Shown: one piece after another, positions 12,451 through 24,029 of the stretch | Numbering within the stretch: the first letter of the stretch is position 1 | Layout of the letters: every line of letters begins with the position of its first letter | Assembly (NCBI GenBank): GCA_023634235.1 | Contig: JAMKCF010000143.1 | Span: 62,001 to 126,000 of the forward strand | Direction of reading: 5' to 3' | Length of the DNA stretch: 64,000 bases | Source: Pisaster brevispinus | Lineage: Eukaryota; Echinodermata; Asteroidea; Forcipulatida; Asteriidae | Notes under the pieces: model-generated | Told to the model about the DNA's origin: nothing | Seen by the model: the letters and a program-made list of their open reading frames with translations, nothing else | Database searches by the model: none | Translations under genes and position numbers: made by a program

Positions 12451-13559
12451 TAAGCCTGTGACGGTTAAACGTTTAAACGTTTACAAAATCACTATCCGTT
12501 TAGTAAATTAATAACCGTTTAAACAAAACGAAAAATGAAAAAATAAGCCTTTCGTTTTCGCTGCCTTATCGCTGTATTTTTCTGCTTGAAACAATTTAGT
12601 TTAATTGAAATTGCCCGACAACTACTGTTGAGTGGCCCGATACTTTTTATCTCTGGCAAGTACAGTCTGTCAGAAGGCTGATAGTAACTTGTTTGTGGTT
12701 CAATAATTTGCCAACAAGCGTTTGGTCGGCTCCACTGTGGGCACGTGTGATTGACACTTACTTGCTCAGCGAACCTAAGCTACAACTAATTCAAACCTAC
12801 AATTTGTTATACATTTTGCTTTGTGCGTTGCGCCTAAAAACATACACACAGAATATGCCGCACAGTGTGGGGTTTTATTATTTGTAGAAAGCTGCCTATG
12901 CGTTATTAAGAAACATTTAAAAAAAAATCATTTTTGGACGATGTTATCCCCTAGTTTCTGCCCTAAATAATACTTTTTCCATCAACAACCATTTTCATGG
13001 ATTCGTGATTTAAGGATCGGTTGTTTAGAACTTTGTTTGCAATAAAATCATCGAGATTCAATGACCGGTCGACAACGCAAATTGAGAAAATTCCAGTACC
13101 TTTGCCACGCATCGCCCTCTATCGGCAAAAGTTGTTGTTTGAATAGCCTTAATCCAAGGCTGTATATACATGTACATGTTTTGTACCAATCTGCAGGCGT
13201 GCGGCACACTGTGCGGCAATTCTTTACTCGGCACGTGAGCGTGTACCGTGTTGGAGACTAGCCAAGCTCTCTTATGAATATGGTAATTACAACGGCCATC
13301 AATGGCCAATCACAGCGTGCGGAATGTTGGTTAGCTTGGACTTTGAACCCTGCTGTTGTAGACCATACGTTGTGGGGCCCGGGCCGATGCACGATTTACC
13401 GTGGGTTTTTCTACTTTTTACTTTTCGTTGGACCACCTTCTGGGTGTTTTTCCTTGCTATGTTTTTTTGTACCGATCCTTGGATGTCGAAGAAACGTTCT
13501 CCATTGCAAGTAAGTTCGTCCAGTTCGTCGTACACAGAATACTGGTTTGAGTGCGTTTT

Positions 13560-13625
13560 CGCGGTCATAACCAATAACTGTTTCAATGGCAAGATCAACC
13601 GAAACAGTTATTGGTTACGACCGCG
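13560..13625. repeat. 25-bp-arm hairpin inside the hAT-like element
   Basis: CGCGGTCATAACCAATAACT... pairs with ...AGTTATTGGTTACGACCGCG across a 16-base loop; 24 of 25 positions pair. It lies near the middle of the element. Confidence 0.9.
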
Positions 13626-13647
13626 ATCAGACTTCCACTAGGACTGA

Positions 13648-13675
13648 CCATAGAGCAAGGAACCTTGCTCTATGG
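13648..13675. repeat. 13-bp perfect hairpin
   Basis: CCATAGAGCAAGG-aa-CCTTGCTCTATGG, only 22 bp beyond the larger hairpin. Confidence 0.9.
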
Positions 13676-14182
13676 ACTGACATCCGTTTATGTCTGTGTT
13701 TTTATTTCCATGTGAATTTGTGCTTGATGGATATAAAGTCTGGATCGTCATGCCTCGCCATTGTTATAATCAGTACATAAACAGAGCACCAGTCTACTTA
13801 CAACGACTTGCAACGGCTGAAAAAGCGTATAAGCTGACCTTTGACCGTGTTTAGTTTTTTTCACATTTTTCGTTAATTACGTGATATTTTGATGATTTTT
13901 TTTTACAACCATTTAAAATTTATTGTCTGTCATTCCACATCACTGAATTAGGTAAACAGTAAGCAGGTGTGTCCCTTTAACATTTGTAATGTACAGAACA
14001 TGTATACTGAAATGAACGATCGCAATTCTAATGCTGGGGTTTGGAAGTCGGGCATGGCTTGTCGGCTGCACGTTTGGTCGTATTAAGTGCAGGCGAAAAA
14101 TAGTTTGTGTGTAAAGGAAGCTTATACCAGTGTTCCGCGCTGCCGTCGATGTTGCTTTCGTTCCGTGGTTTGTCATTTTTAT

Positions 14183-14258
14183 GGCAGGGCGGCCAATTAT
14201 TTTAGCGGGGCGGCCAATTCTTTGGCAGGGCGGCCTTAAACTTTGGGAGGGCGGCCGT
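14183..14258. repeat. Four phased GGGCGGCC boxes in the hAT-like element
   Basis: GGGCGGCC occurs at 14,187, 14,208, 14,228 and 14,249. Spacings are 21, 20 and 21 bp, about two helical turns each, with AT-rich spacers. The cluster is about 165 bp from the right end of the element, a position where hAT transposases commonly have subterminal binding motifs. Binding is inference. Confidence 0.85.
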
Positions 14259-14539
14259 TAATAGTCAAAACATTGGGACTTCCTTGTACCATGGAGGATT
14301 GTCTTTGGTGTTCGTGTATTTTAGAACATTGACTTGCCGCTGACAAACATTTAAACGGTTAACCGTTTCGAAAAGTTTCGTTTAAACGGATAGTAAATTA
14401 AATGTAGGGTCACAGGCTTATACAATACCATGCCAACATTGCCAACCAAAAGCCAATGTTGGCCCAATGTATGAATGTTATCTGGGAAAGCACTTAACAA
14501 AGGTTGTGAAGTTCTCTTGATTCGTTGCTCTGAGATTAA

Positions 14540-14900
14540 ATGCAGCAAACCTCTCTCTGAGATAGACATGAGTTCAATAAGAGTTTAAAAATGCACGTAC
14601 CTTGGTTACCTCCTGGGTTTGTGTTGTGATCAGTTCATTCTGGTCGTCGTTACAATCTACTACTCAGTGTAGTCATCCATGGTTTCCATCAGTTCATATA
14701 GAGTCAGTACATGTCCAAGTGTGTTGTGTTTCTGTGGTGCCTCTACATCTTTAACTTGGTGTTGTATATTGTGTGCTGCTGGTGTCGACATCTTATGTTG
14801 CAAAACGTCATGAGGAATGTAGACAAATCAATCTAAAAGAAAGAAAGTTTCAAAATCAAGGAGTTAATTATCTATGTAGACACACTACAATCCTACAGTA
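14540..14900. repeat. Duplicated block, copy 2 (paralogue at 3,095-3,480)
   Basis: Same phrase order as the block near 3.1 kb ('gcaaacctctctctgag', 'gacatgagttcaata', 'ttcattctggtcgtcgttac', 'catccatggtttcc', 'caatctaaaagaaag'). The minus-strand frame that is open in the other copy contains stops here. Confidence 0.55.
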
Positions 14901-17580
14901 CCTCAAATTGGAATACATGCCTTGCTGGTTAACGGGATGTTTCTTACACCGATGTATTTTTGGCAAAGCAAGTTAATTTTTAGCTGATGGACCACGGGGT
15001 TGGAATACTTTTGAAGATGCATGGCTGGTGTTTGGATTAAAGGATTTTTTTTTTTTAAGAATTAGAAAAAATTTATGATTGTAACAAATATAAAAAGTTA
15101 GATCTTTTACCATTGGAAGATGCGAGCGCTTTTGTTTTCTAACTAGAATAAGCAAGTTAATGGACATTTATGACTCTTGTGACCTCTTGGTGCTGTGGGC
15201 AGGTCACGGCCTACACACACATGCGCATGCTGTGCATTTTGTGTACCGTTCATGATCTTTATAATCACACACTGTTTGTAGCTTGTGTAGATGTAATGAA
15301 CGTAGTCTGAGAATGGAAAGGATTCAAAGACTGGCCCAGTCTTTTATTTATTTAAACAGTAGATTGTGAAAAGCACACTGCAATAAACTGAGTTGGTTTT
15401 AATCACATTCTTCATATATGGGATAATCGAGCTATAAGGGTTATTGCATTTTTATCGCATAGTCATGTTAACAAATTTCGTTAAGGCATTAACCATTTGC
15501 GGTTTTTGTGCTGTTGGAATCAACATGCACGCTAACACACTTCGTAACCTTCGTAACACTTCTTCAATCTGGTGGTTAAAAACTGATGGTCATGTTACTG
15601 ACTTGTTAGTAAATCCCATTGTTCATACCCAATGTTGGCCTTAAAACAAAGCTAAAATAACGTCAAACCCAGTTAGTACTAATCACGTTCAACACTCAAA
15701 GGGTATTCTAACGATAGACATTAATGTGTTTTCACCGCATAATCGCATAAAAAATCACAAGATTTTTTATGTGATTACGTAGTCACATAATGACACTATT
15801 GATGGCGTGTTCTGCACATTTAATAATCAGGTTATTGACAAGTTTTTAAACAAGTGATGCAAACTTAGTATTCACGCTATTAACACAAAAATGTAATTTT
15901 TCACAAAACCAATATTCACGTTATTGACCAATATTTGACTCCAGTTTTTTACACCTTATAATCACGTTTTTGGCTGTTCTTGTATTTGTTGTATTAGCCA
16001 ATAACGTTGTTTTTGGCCCAATACTTAATTCATGTTCAATTCTTAACCACGTTATTGATCTGTTCTTGAATCATTTCATTGTTGCATTTTTTATCACATT
16101 TCCACGTATGGCAAGTAATTAATTGATATCATTATCATAATTGGTAATTACATCATACAAACGCTACATGGTCTTGTGTTGTTTATTTATGATTTCAAGT
16201 TCACGTATCTCCATTTCATTAAATTTTTGCAATGAAACGAAAGCCTGGATAGTAAAAGTATGATGCTGCAAATACACTTATTTTTTATTCCTCCACTTTT
16301 AAATGATATTGCAGTTTGCATATTTAATGAGGTGTATATCCTATATCCAATGTTGAACTACGGGGTTTAGTGACAATCTACGCAAAAAGAACATTGTCAC
16401 TTTTACTTTAACAAAATTTGCTTTACTAAACGTACCGTACTTTGATTTGGCTTTGGATGTAGCTGGGGCTTCCTTGTCCCCTGATACCAACCGTCGTCTT
16501 TTAAACTAAAAATATGATTATACTGATAATGGAACAGGACAGTGTACACCAGTTAGATTGAGGAAAATGTGCACATACTACATATGTTTATGAGATATAA
16601 AATTGCATTATTATGTAAATTATGTACGCAGAATGTTGACCTTAATCTGTAAGCCAGAAATGCATTTTTACCTGAATTTCGACTCCATAAAATGACTTTT
16701 CCTCATAAGAAACTTCAGAGTAATTCCGAATTATATTACAATCTCCAAATAATAACAAAAGTAAGTTTTACAAACCGCGTGTACAAAAAATCCCATATGC
16801 TGCATGCACAATTACATTAAGGAAGCCATGATCAATAGGTGGCGCTATTTTTAAATGTCCATTCTAAAAACTGAAAAAGCTCAAAATAATTTAAGTTTCT
16901 AAAACACCCAAACAAGATCCTTTTGAGTAAATTAAGGTAATAATATGGTATAACAATTTAAAACAAAACTGTCATTATTATATATAAAAAACATATTTAA
17001 TAGAGCATAATAACATGGTTCCAATCTTAAGCTGTGCATGCTATGACATACTTAGTGAGTCAGGGTACCTATTTAAGTAAACAATACCACACACTGCAGT
17101 GGTGGAAGGAGCACATGGTTTATGTTAATTTGTTATGACTGGAAGTCAGTCGGCTGAGCTCAACAACAACCCAGTTATTCAGGGTAAATACTTTGATATA
17201 TTTTGTGGAACATTATTATTTAATCTTTAGTGGAATATTTATTTTGCAAGCCTTAATTTGTTTGAGAAAGTAGAATATTAACTATTCGTATTAATTACTA
17301 GTTTAGTAATTCATTTATATATTTTTTTAAGACTAGAAAAGTAGTTCTAATTTTCTTTTTTTTTAAGTTTTTTTTTTATTCGAATAAATTGGCCCTTTGC
17401 ATGAGTATTTCGATTTATCTGGACCAAAAACTTCATAAATGCTCCATAAAAAGCAAACAAACAAACAACAAGCAATAAAACAAAACAATTTTATCTTAAT
17501 TTAATAAAAATAATGAGACAATTAAATAATTATTATTATTATTATTTTTGTTAAGCCGTTGAAATTATTGTTAAAAATTA
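14901..17580. other. No supported gene; short hairpin and loose 'cacgttattgac' repeats
   Basis: AT-rich non-coding DNA. At 15,744-15,773 CGCATAAAAAATC pairs with GATTTTTTATGTG around a 4-base loop. From 15,860 to 16,060, phrases such as 'attcacgttattgacc' and 'aatcacgttattgatc' recur loosely. I see no exon with convincing splice sites. Confidence 0.45.
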
Positions 17581-17589
17581 TCAGGCCAA

Positions 17590-20500
17590 CACAGAAACCC
17601 AACTTTGTGCCATTGTAACAACTCTCCCCCCCCCCCCCCCGCCTAACCACCAGATTAACTAAAAGTATTTTAGTGTGAACATTTTGAATTCGTGTCAAAA
17701 ATGGTTTCAGCTGGTTTAAAAATTCACAAACTGGTGGTTTTGACCACCTAAAGAAGTAATTTTAAAACATAAACAAATAAATAACTAATAAAAATAATAA
17801 ACAAATACAAAATTTATAGGTCTGTAAAAAAAAATACTTACAAACTATAAAGTTTTTTTTTCAGAACATGTTATTTTAAACTCACTTTTTACAATCAAAC
17901 TTTTACTGCAGGCAGGATATTCTAACTTTTTAGTTTAGATTCTTTGGAAAAATCATAAAAACTCTTATTAAAGAGACTTTAAAAAGTAAAAAAAAAACTA
18001 CATTACATGTACATGTAGGCCTTGGTCAGCCCATATAAGTTTCCTACTTATTTCCAAGGACCAATGTACTGCCTGTTACTGTTTTATAAAACAACATGAA
18101 CCTTAAAATTGTTTAGTTTTTGCTATAGCTAATAACATTTAATGGCGTTTATAGTTTCACGGAGCAAAGTAAAAACAAAATTTTAAAAAGGCAACGCAAA
18201 TATTTAACAAAACATCCAAACCCTTCACTTCCAAATGCAAACAATTTACACTTTTTCAAATGTTTTTCTACTTCAATTATCCTGTTGCTTTAGTGACCTT
18301 GTACCACAACAAAATGTGTACCATTGAAGCAATAAACTTGTTGTCCTACCCAAGCACCCGCACCCTCCCCCCCCCCTCTGAAAAAAAAGAAAGAACAAAA
18401 AGGGTAACAATATTTTTACAAAATTAAATGGCAGCAATGACAATGTTTTCAATTGATATTTTCATCTAATGAATTAATAATGACTATTTTTCTTCTGACG
18501 ATAAATGTTTTTAATGAGTGTAAGATCTAAAAGCATTGAGTAATGAGCTGGCAGAAAGTAGCCTTTATTGACAGTTTAATACTATTATCATCACTTTTTT
18601 GTCTTTACTACCAAAACCTCTTTATATGAAAATTCTCAGAATAAATGCCATATATGTCATTTAGTAGCAGCTAAAAACAAAGCAATACTAATTCTAAGTT
18701 TTAGTAAAGGCCAAAGTAGTAGTTTTTAAATCATGGAATTAGTTACTGGTGTAAAAACAAAATTAATAGTTCCTATTGTTCGAATAATTTTTGTTTTCAA
18801 CTGATCAAGTTTATTGTTATCCTTTGATCAGTCTATGTGTCTCAGGGGGGGGGGGGGGTCAACCCTAGAGGGTTTTTTTTACAGGATTTTTTCAAACTAC
18901 ATTTTGGATGGTTTGGTAAAAATAATTGGCATTTTCACTCGTCAGGATTAAGTCAGGGGTGTTTCCTTGCCACTAAGTTAGCTAATTAAAGGGGAAAATT
19001 AAATTACTGGGTAATGTAAATGCTCAAATCAGTCTAGGCAATAGCGGGGCATGTAAAGAAGTCACTTAAAGAGGTAACACATTTTAGGAAATGCACATGA
19101 ATTTTTGTAATATGCCTTAGATGGTGTGGTAGGAATTGTTGACCCTTTTTAACACAAGGGTTAAAATCAGATAATGGAATAATAATAGTTAAAATGTTCA
19201 TGCACCACATACAACAAATAACAAAAATATTCAATTGCAACAACAAACTTGCTGAGGTAACTTAACCAACCACCCTTCCAACTTTTTGAAGGAGAAAAAT
19301 GTTGAAACAGGCAACAATTACAATGGGTTTTTTTCTAATTAGCATCTACTGAGCTACCGCAGAATGCTAAAAAAAAAATCACATTTTAGGATAAGGTTTT
19401 GAAGGAACTTGATTTCAAAGAGAGAATGACAGTTAAGTTAGTCTCTATTTAAAAACAACAAATAAATAAAACAAATATTATTTTTTCAAAACACCTATTG
19501 CAATGGAGTTTGTTTCTGCATGTTTGATATTCCTCCTATTTCTGTCTTACTTCCAATTTTTACTTTTAAAAAAGTGGGTTTTTCCTTGGAAAATTCTGAG
19601 AAACTCTGATTATGTACCCTAACAAGTATATGAAAGCCTACAACATGTACATGTAGGCCTTGGTCAGCCCATGTACTTGTGAATTTTCCCACTTTTTTCC
19701 AAGGACCAATAATAATGCCTGTTTCTAGTATATTAAACAAAATGAACCTTAAAAATGTGCAATGTTTTTTTGCTACTGATTACATTGACAGGCTGTGAAT
19801 TAAAACTTCACATAACGGTGTCAAAATTCTGACAGAAGTTATAAAGGCAAAATGGCATTTTGAAACTATCTGAAAAATGTATTATTAACAACAACAACAC
19901 TTTATAGTTATAAAAAGTACTATTAATTTACACGTTTTCAAACAGCTCTCTCTTATTAGCCATTGGTTTAAATGAGTATGCCCAACGAAAAGCCCAAATT
20001 TGTACCATTGCATTAATAATCTTGCTTGGCTATCTAAGCTCCCCCACCCCCTGACTATTTTAAAGATAGGTTTTTATTATTAAGATAAATGCTTTTAATG
20101 AGTGAAAAATCTAAAAGCATTGAGTAACGAGCTTGCTGAAATTACCTGTTTTTGACAAATTAATAAATCTAGACAATACTATCTGAAACTCTGAGAAGGT
20201 TCAATTATTAGAATTAATGCCAAAAATAAATGCAACAAAAACAAAGCAAAACTAGTTCTTACAGCAGTTTCAGTAATAGACAAATTAGTTAATTTTACTT
20301 CACAAATATTGCAATGGAATGTGTTATTGATGGAGAAAACAAAACTAATTTTGTTTACAACTGACCAAATTTATGGCCATCTTAGTGGTGACGTGTCATG
20401 TGATGGTGGTCAATGCATTGTGGGAACTCAACATGGCCACCATACCTGGCAACCATCTTGGATTTTGTGTTTCAAGCCTGTATGTAGGGGTTAAAACTTT

Positions 20501-20790
20501 AACAAGAAATAATAGAAATGTTCGATCAGGACCCCATATAAAATGTTTAATCATGTAAATGTTGGTGAAATAAATAGTTGTAGCAAGTTTGTAGTCAAAG
20601 TTTAAGAGACAATTGGTAGCATGATTCTATTATGCACAAAGAATTACTAATGAAGACAAAACCCTATAAAAACCCTATAAAAAACATGTACTCTGCGCTT
20701 TTTCGAAAAAAGCTCACTCTTTTCAATCAGATATTGGAATAAAAACAGTTAAAATGGTCATGCCCCACAAAAAATTGCATTATAACACAC
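17590..20790. repeat. Tandem duplication of a roughly 1.6-kb non-coding segment
   Basis: Matched landmarks in order: 'catgtaggccttggtcagcc' at 18,010 and 19,650; 'ttccaaggaccaat' near 18,050 and 19,697; 'tttaatgagtg...atctaaaagcattgagtaa' near 18,510 and 20,095; 'aatcagat..tggaataa.aa.agttaaaatg.tcatgc' near 19,165 and 20,727. The offset drifts from about 1,640 to 1,560 bp. A third fragment survives at 21,785-21,880 ('cattgagtattgagctggctgaaatta'). Confidence 0.8.
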
Positions 20791-21423
20791 CTCTTGCTAG
20801 TTCTGTGGTCTGGTTTGCTGAAACATGGTCACGTTGGGTTAGTGCATGAGATTTGCGCCACCGTAAACTAGATGCAGGTAGGCATAATTTGCGGGAAATA
20901 GTTCCCGAGCGAGGCAATACACTTAAACTTTTTGACTTGATACAGCGCCCCCTCATGATGTGAACAGTGAACAACAATTAAAAAACAACAACTGGGGGAA
21001 CTAAAACATTCCTTGAAGTGTTGAAATGCTTATGATTTAATTGGCAATGAATTAATTGTTGACATTTCTTGGGCCCTTGAGTCCCCAGAAGTGAGGGACC
21101 TATTACCTTTGGCCTGCATTCTCAGGAAATAGGTCCCTCTTTTAGTCATTCACAATCCCTGGAGGGGGAGATAGATGTGCTCTAAAATAAAAGCTTAGGC
21201 AATTAGTCGCATAAAGACATTCTGGAGAGGGGGCAAGGGGTATTGGTAAAGCAACAACCAGAACTGAGCTTTAAATAACATTTTAATTGCATATTGCAGA
21301 ACTTAGTTTAGACTAAATGTGTTGTAGCAAAGTTTGACATTTTCAATTCCTATTTTACAACATGTGGTTTGCATTCCAGTCATCTAAATGAAATGGTTAA
21401 AGTGTTCTTACTATTTAGTGATT

Positions 21424-21770
21424 TAAACAAGTGACTCGTGACTTGGACTTGGACTCTACCCAATTGACTCAGGACTCAGACTCTGACTCGATCCAAGTAA
21501 CTTGGTACTCAGACTCAAACCAAGTGGCTAGGAACTCAGACTCAAGACTTGACCCAAGTGACTCGACAGTCGGATTTGAACCAAGTGGCTAGACCCAAGT
21601 GACTCAGGACATGGACTCGAACCAAGTAACTTGTGACTCAGACTTGGACTAAACCCAAGTGACTCGTGACTTAAACTTGACCCAAGTGACTTGATACTTG
21701 GACTCAACCCAAGTGACTTGTGACTAGGGTCTCGGACTCAGACTCGACACAGGTGACTCAACTACAACCC
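21424..21770. repeat. Minisatellite of 'ccaagtgactcgtgacttggactcg' type
   Basis: About 350 bp made of permutations of 'gactc', 'ccaagtgactcg' and 'gacttggactcg' in degenerate units of roughly 25-30 bp. Confidence 0.85.
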
Positions 21771-22749
21771 TAATGTTAGGATATTGTTTTTGCATGAACT
21801 TAAGCTCTAAGAGGGACTGACTGTTAAGTCAATCTCTCTGTACTATTTTGAGTCATTGAGTATTGAGCTGGCTGAAATTATCTACTACTGACTACTAATC
21901 TTTGTTTTTTAACCCCAAAACTTAGAGGGAGTGTGCTACTGGTAAAAACTGAACCTTCATTGTGTTGAAATTGTGAATTTTAGCTTATTTAGCTGTGTAA
22001 GGAGCTGGGATTAACTGCATGGTATTGACCAGGTTGGTCACTAATTGACCGCTGTAAATAAACTGAGCCAAAGTGGAGTCCATTAACAGCAGCTCCTCAA
22101 ATTGTTTTTGCCACTAAAGAGCAAGAAAATGTACACATTTTCCATTAGATAGGATCTTCATGTGAGTGGGGACAAAATTACAAGCCAGGGCTCGGATTGG
22201 AGATAAAAATCCACAGGAACACAGAGCTTGTAGATCAAGTTGTTTACTTGACAAAAACATTTCAAGACCAGAATCAAAGTGTTTTTATTTGACCAATAAT
22301 TGCACTAAGACACGTAAAAGAAGATTTATCTCTTTCTTCTTTTTGGTTATCAAGGATACTTCAATACTCAATAGAATTGAAATATATTTCTCAGACTCAG
22401 AGTCAACAGAAATTACATAAATTCTTAAATTGGGAAGGATATTGTGTATGAAAATTGTTATATAAAATAATGCAACCAATAAATTTACATTGCACTATGG
22501 TTTTTTACTATTTGTTTATCGCTAATGATGTTTATTGCCTATCCTTTCATTTACAGCCATCTTCAGAGACAGAAGCCTAACCAAACACAGCTAATGTTCT
22601 GGACAATATGATGTCAACTATGGATATGAAAAATCTATGTGAGGAGTGGTTTACAATGTATGTACTGAGGCTTTGGGAAGTAATGAACTAGCTGGCCAGG
22701 CCAGTAGACTAGTATCATGGAGCAGCCATCTTGTTTGTCTCTTGTTTAA

Positions 22750-22915
22750 ATCATTTGGGTTTGAATAAAGAAACATTGACTGGAGCGGGACTTGAACAAC
22801 AACCTCCGGATTAACGTACCGGCGCTCTACCAACTGAGCTATCCAGCCCTATGTTGGCGTTCTCCCTATTAGTCAATATCTTTGTTCTGGAGTGCCAGTC
22901 AGAAGCCATTCAACC
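22750..22915 (-). mobile_element. tRNA-derived SINE, copy 1
   Basis: On the minus strand the block reads GGGCTGGATAGCTCAGTTGG (A box TAGCTCAGTTGG), then an anticodon-arm-like segment, then a B box GTTCAAGTCCC and an acceptor-like end (22,777-22,850). The 5' leader 'ccaacata' and the upstream 'ttctgactggcactcc' are shared with the second copy near 42.8 kb, so this is a SINE family and not a functional tRNA gene. The anticodon loop is atypical for a tRNA (C at position 33). Confidence 0.82.
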
Positions 22916-23109
22916 GTAAGCTGCCGTGTAGCCAGGGATCATACCCAAGTTTACGATACAACCTGGGAAGCGGTCAAATCAACGTAATCAAAACGAGGCT
23001 GGCAGGCAGAACAGATTGGTGCATTTTAGAGATAATTAGAATGAGTATTTATGATTGCTATTGCAGTCAGGGAACATTTTGGCAGCATGCTCTCTACAAA
23101 CTCCTGGGA

Positions 23110-23225
23110 CAGATTTGGAGCTTTTTCGGGGTCATGCTGACCTGATGTTGACTCTGATTCTGTGTAAGTTTGACCCATTTCTGGGTCATACTGACAGAAC
23201 AGAAGTGGCAGTTTAAGTGCATTTG
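23110..23225. repeat. Dispersed 'TGACCCATTTCTGGGTCA' element, copy 1
   Basis: A palindromic core (tttgacccatttctgggtca) follows 'gttgactctgattctg'. Relatives occur at 31,110-31,165 and, inverted, at 34,555-34,590. Confidence 0.4.
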
Positions 23226-23503
23226 CCAACAGAAAATTTATGAAGCATCTTACATTGATGTTCTCTTGTTTTCAAGAAACATTTTATGTTACTGTCTGGC
23301 CATAATCTGGTAAGAATCAAAAATAATTTTCTCAAACATAAAAGTCATTTTGTTTGAGAATCAAACACAAGTTTCTTAAATATAGCAGCTATTTTGTTGG
23401 CCATAAGAAACTGCAAATGGAAATAAAGCCTTGGGTTTATTTTGTCAATATCCATCTGAAGCTAACTTCTGTTTTAAGTTAACAATTTAAAGTTAGGTCA
23501 TTA

Positions 23504-23901
23504 GTCCGGTGGCTTACAGCAAATTTTCGGCAAAATTGTGACACGCTGGATTAAAGCACAACATTGTGTACAGTTATTCCATACGTCCTGTAGAATCATT
23601 CTAGAGGGGGTGCCCTGTTTGGGTGACCTAGGTCAAGGTCAGGATGACGTCAAAGTTCATGTGGTATTATAATACTGCGCATATCATTAGAACTTATAAC
23701 AAATGACCATGCAGCTTCTAATTCAGACACTCATGCATAGCTATGTGGTAAAAGTTGATCCCTTTAGTTTACTGACCTGGAGATGACAGACCGGGCACCC
23801 CCCCCCCCTTCTAATATGCTTCTTAGGGACTCCTAAAACAAGTGTGCAAAGTTTGGTGCTTTAATCCGGCGTGTCACAATTTTTCCATTAAGCCACCAGA
23901 C
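23504..23901. mobile_element. Long-TIR MITE (398 bp), TA-flanked, copy 1
   Basis: Ends GTCCGGTGGCTTA and TAAGCCACCAGAC. Inverted similarity extends about 80 bp inward ('attgtgacacgctggattaaagcac' against 'gtgctttaatccggcgtgtcacaat'). TA flanks both sides. Non-coding. A second copy, in opposite orientation, is at 45,427-45,830. Confidence 0.85.
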
Positions 23902-24029
23902 TAAATGGGGGCCCGGAGTCCGGACTAGTTCCGACCAGGGACTTTTTAGAGTGTCCAATTGTGTGACAGCAGTGTCATCATTTCACAATGAAGTTACTTT
24001 CGTTAAAAGGATCAACTTCACAACTGCAC

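Larger units (their letters stand above)
12451..14420. mobile_element. hAT-like non-autonomous element (1,970 bp), exact 8-bp duplication
   Basis: Begins TAAGCCTGTGAC and ends GTCACAGGCTTA, a perfect 12-bp terminal inverted repeat. Weaker inverted similarity continues inward: 'cactatccgtttagtaaatt' on the left against 'cggatagtaaatta' on the right. Both sides carry the identical 8-bp target duplication TACAATAC (12,443-12,450 and 14,421-14,428), which is diagnostic for hAT insertion. No intact transposase frame is seen. Subterminal features include repeated 'gtttaaacg' near both ends, a large internal hairpin and a phased GGGCGGCC cluster. Confidence 0.92.

Noticed and set aside
13299..13641. 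Overlapping frames of about 100 codons on both strands inside the hAT-like element
   Set aside because: No transposase motif; frames overlap on both strands and lie in non-conserved interior sequence.
22777..22850. tRNA gene (Asn-like anticodon region) on the minus strand
   Set aside because: Shares upstream and downstream sequence with a second copy at 42.7 kb and has an atypical anticodon loop, so it is a SINE head.
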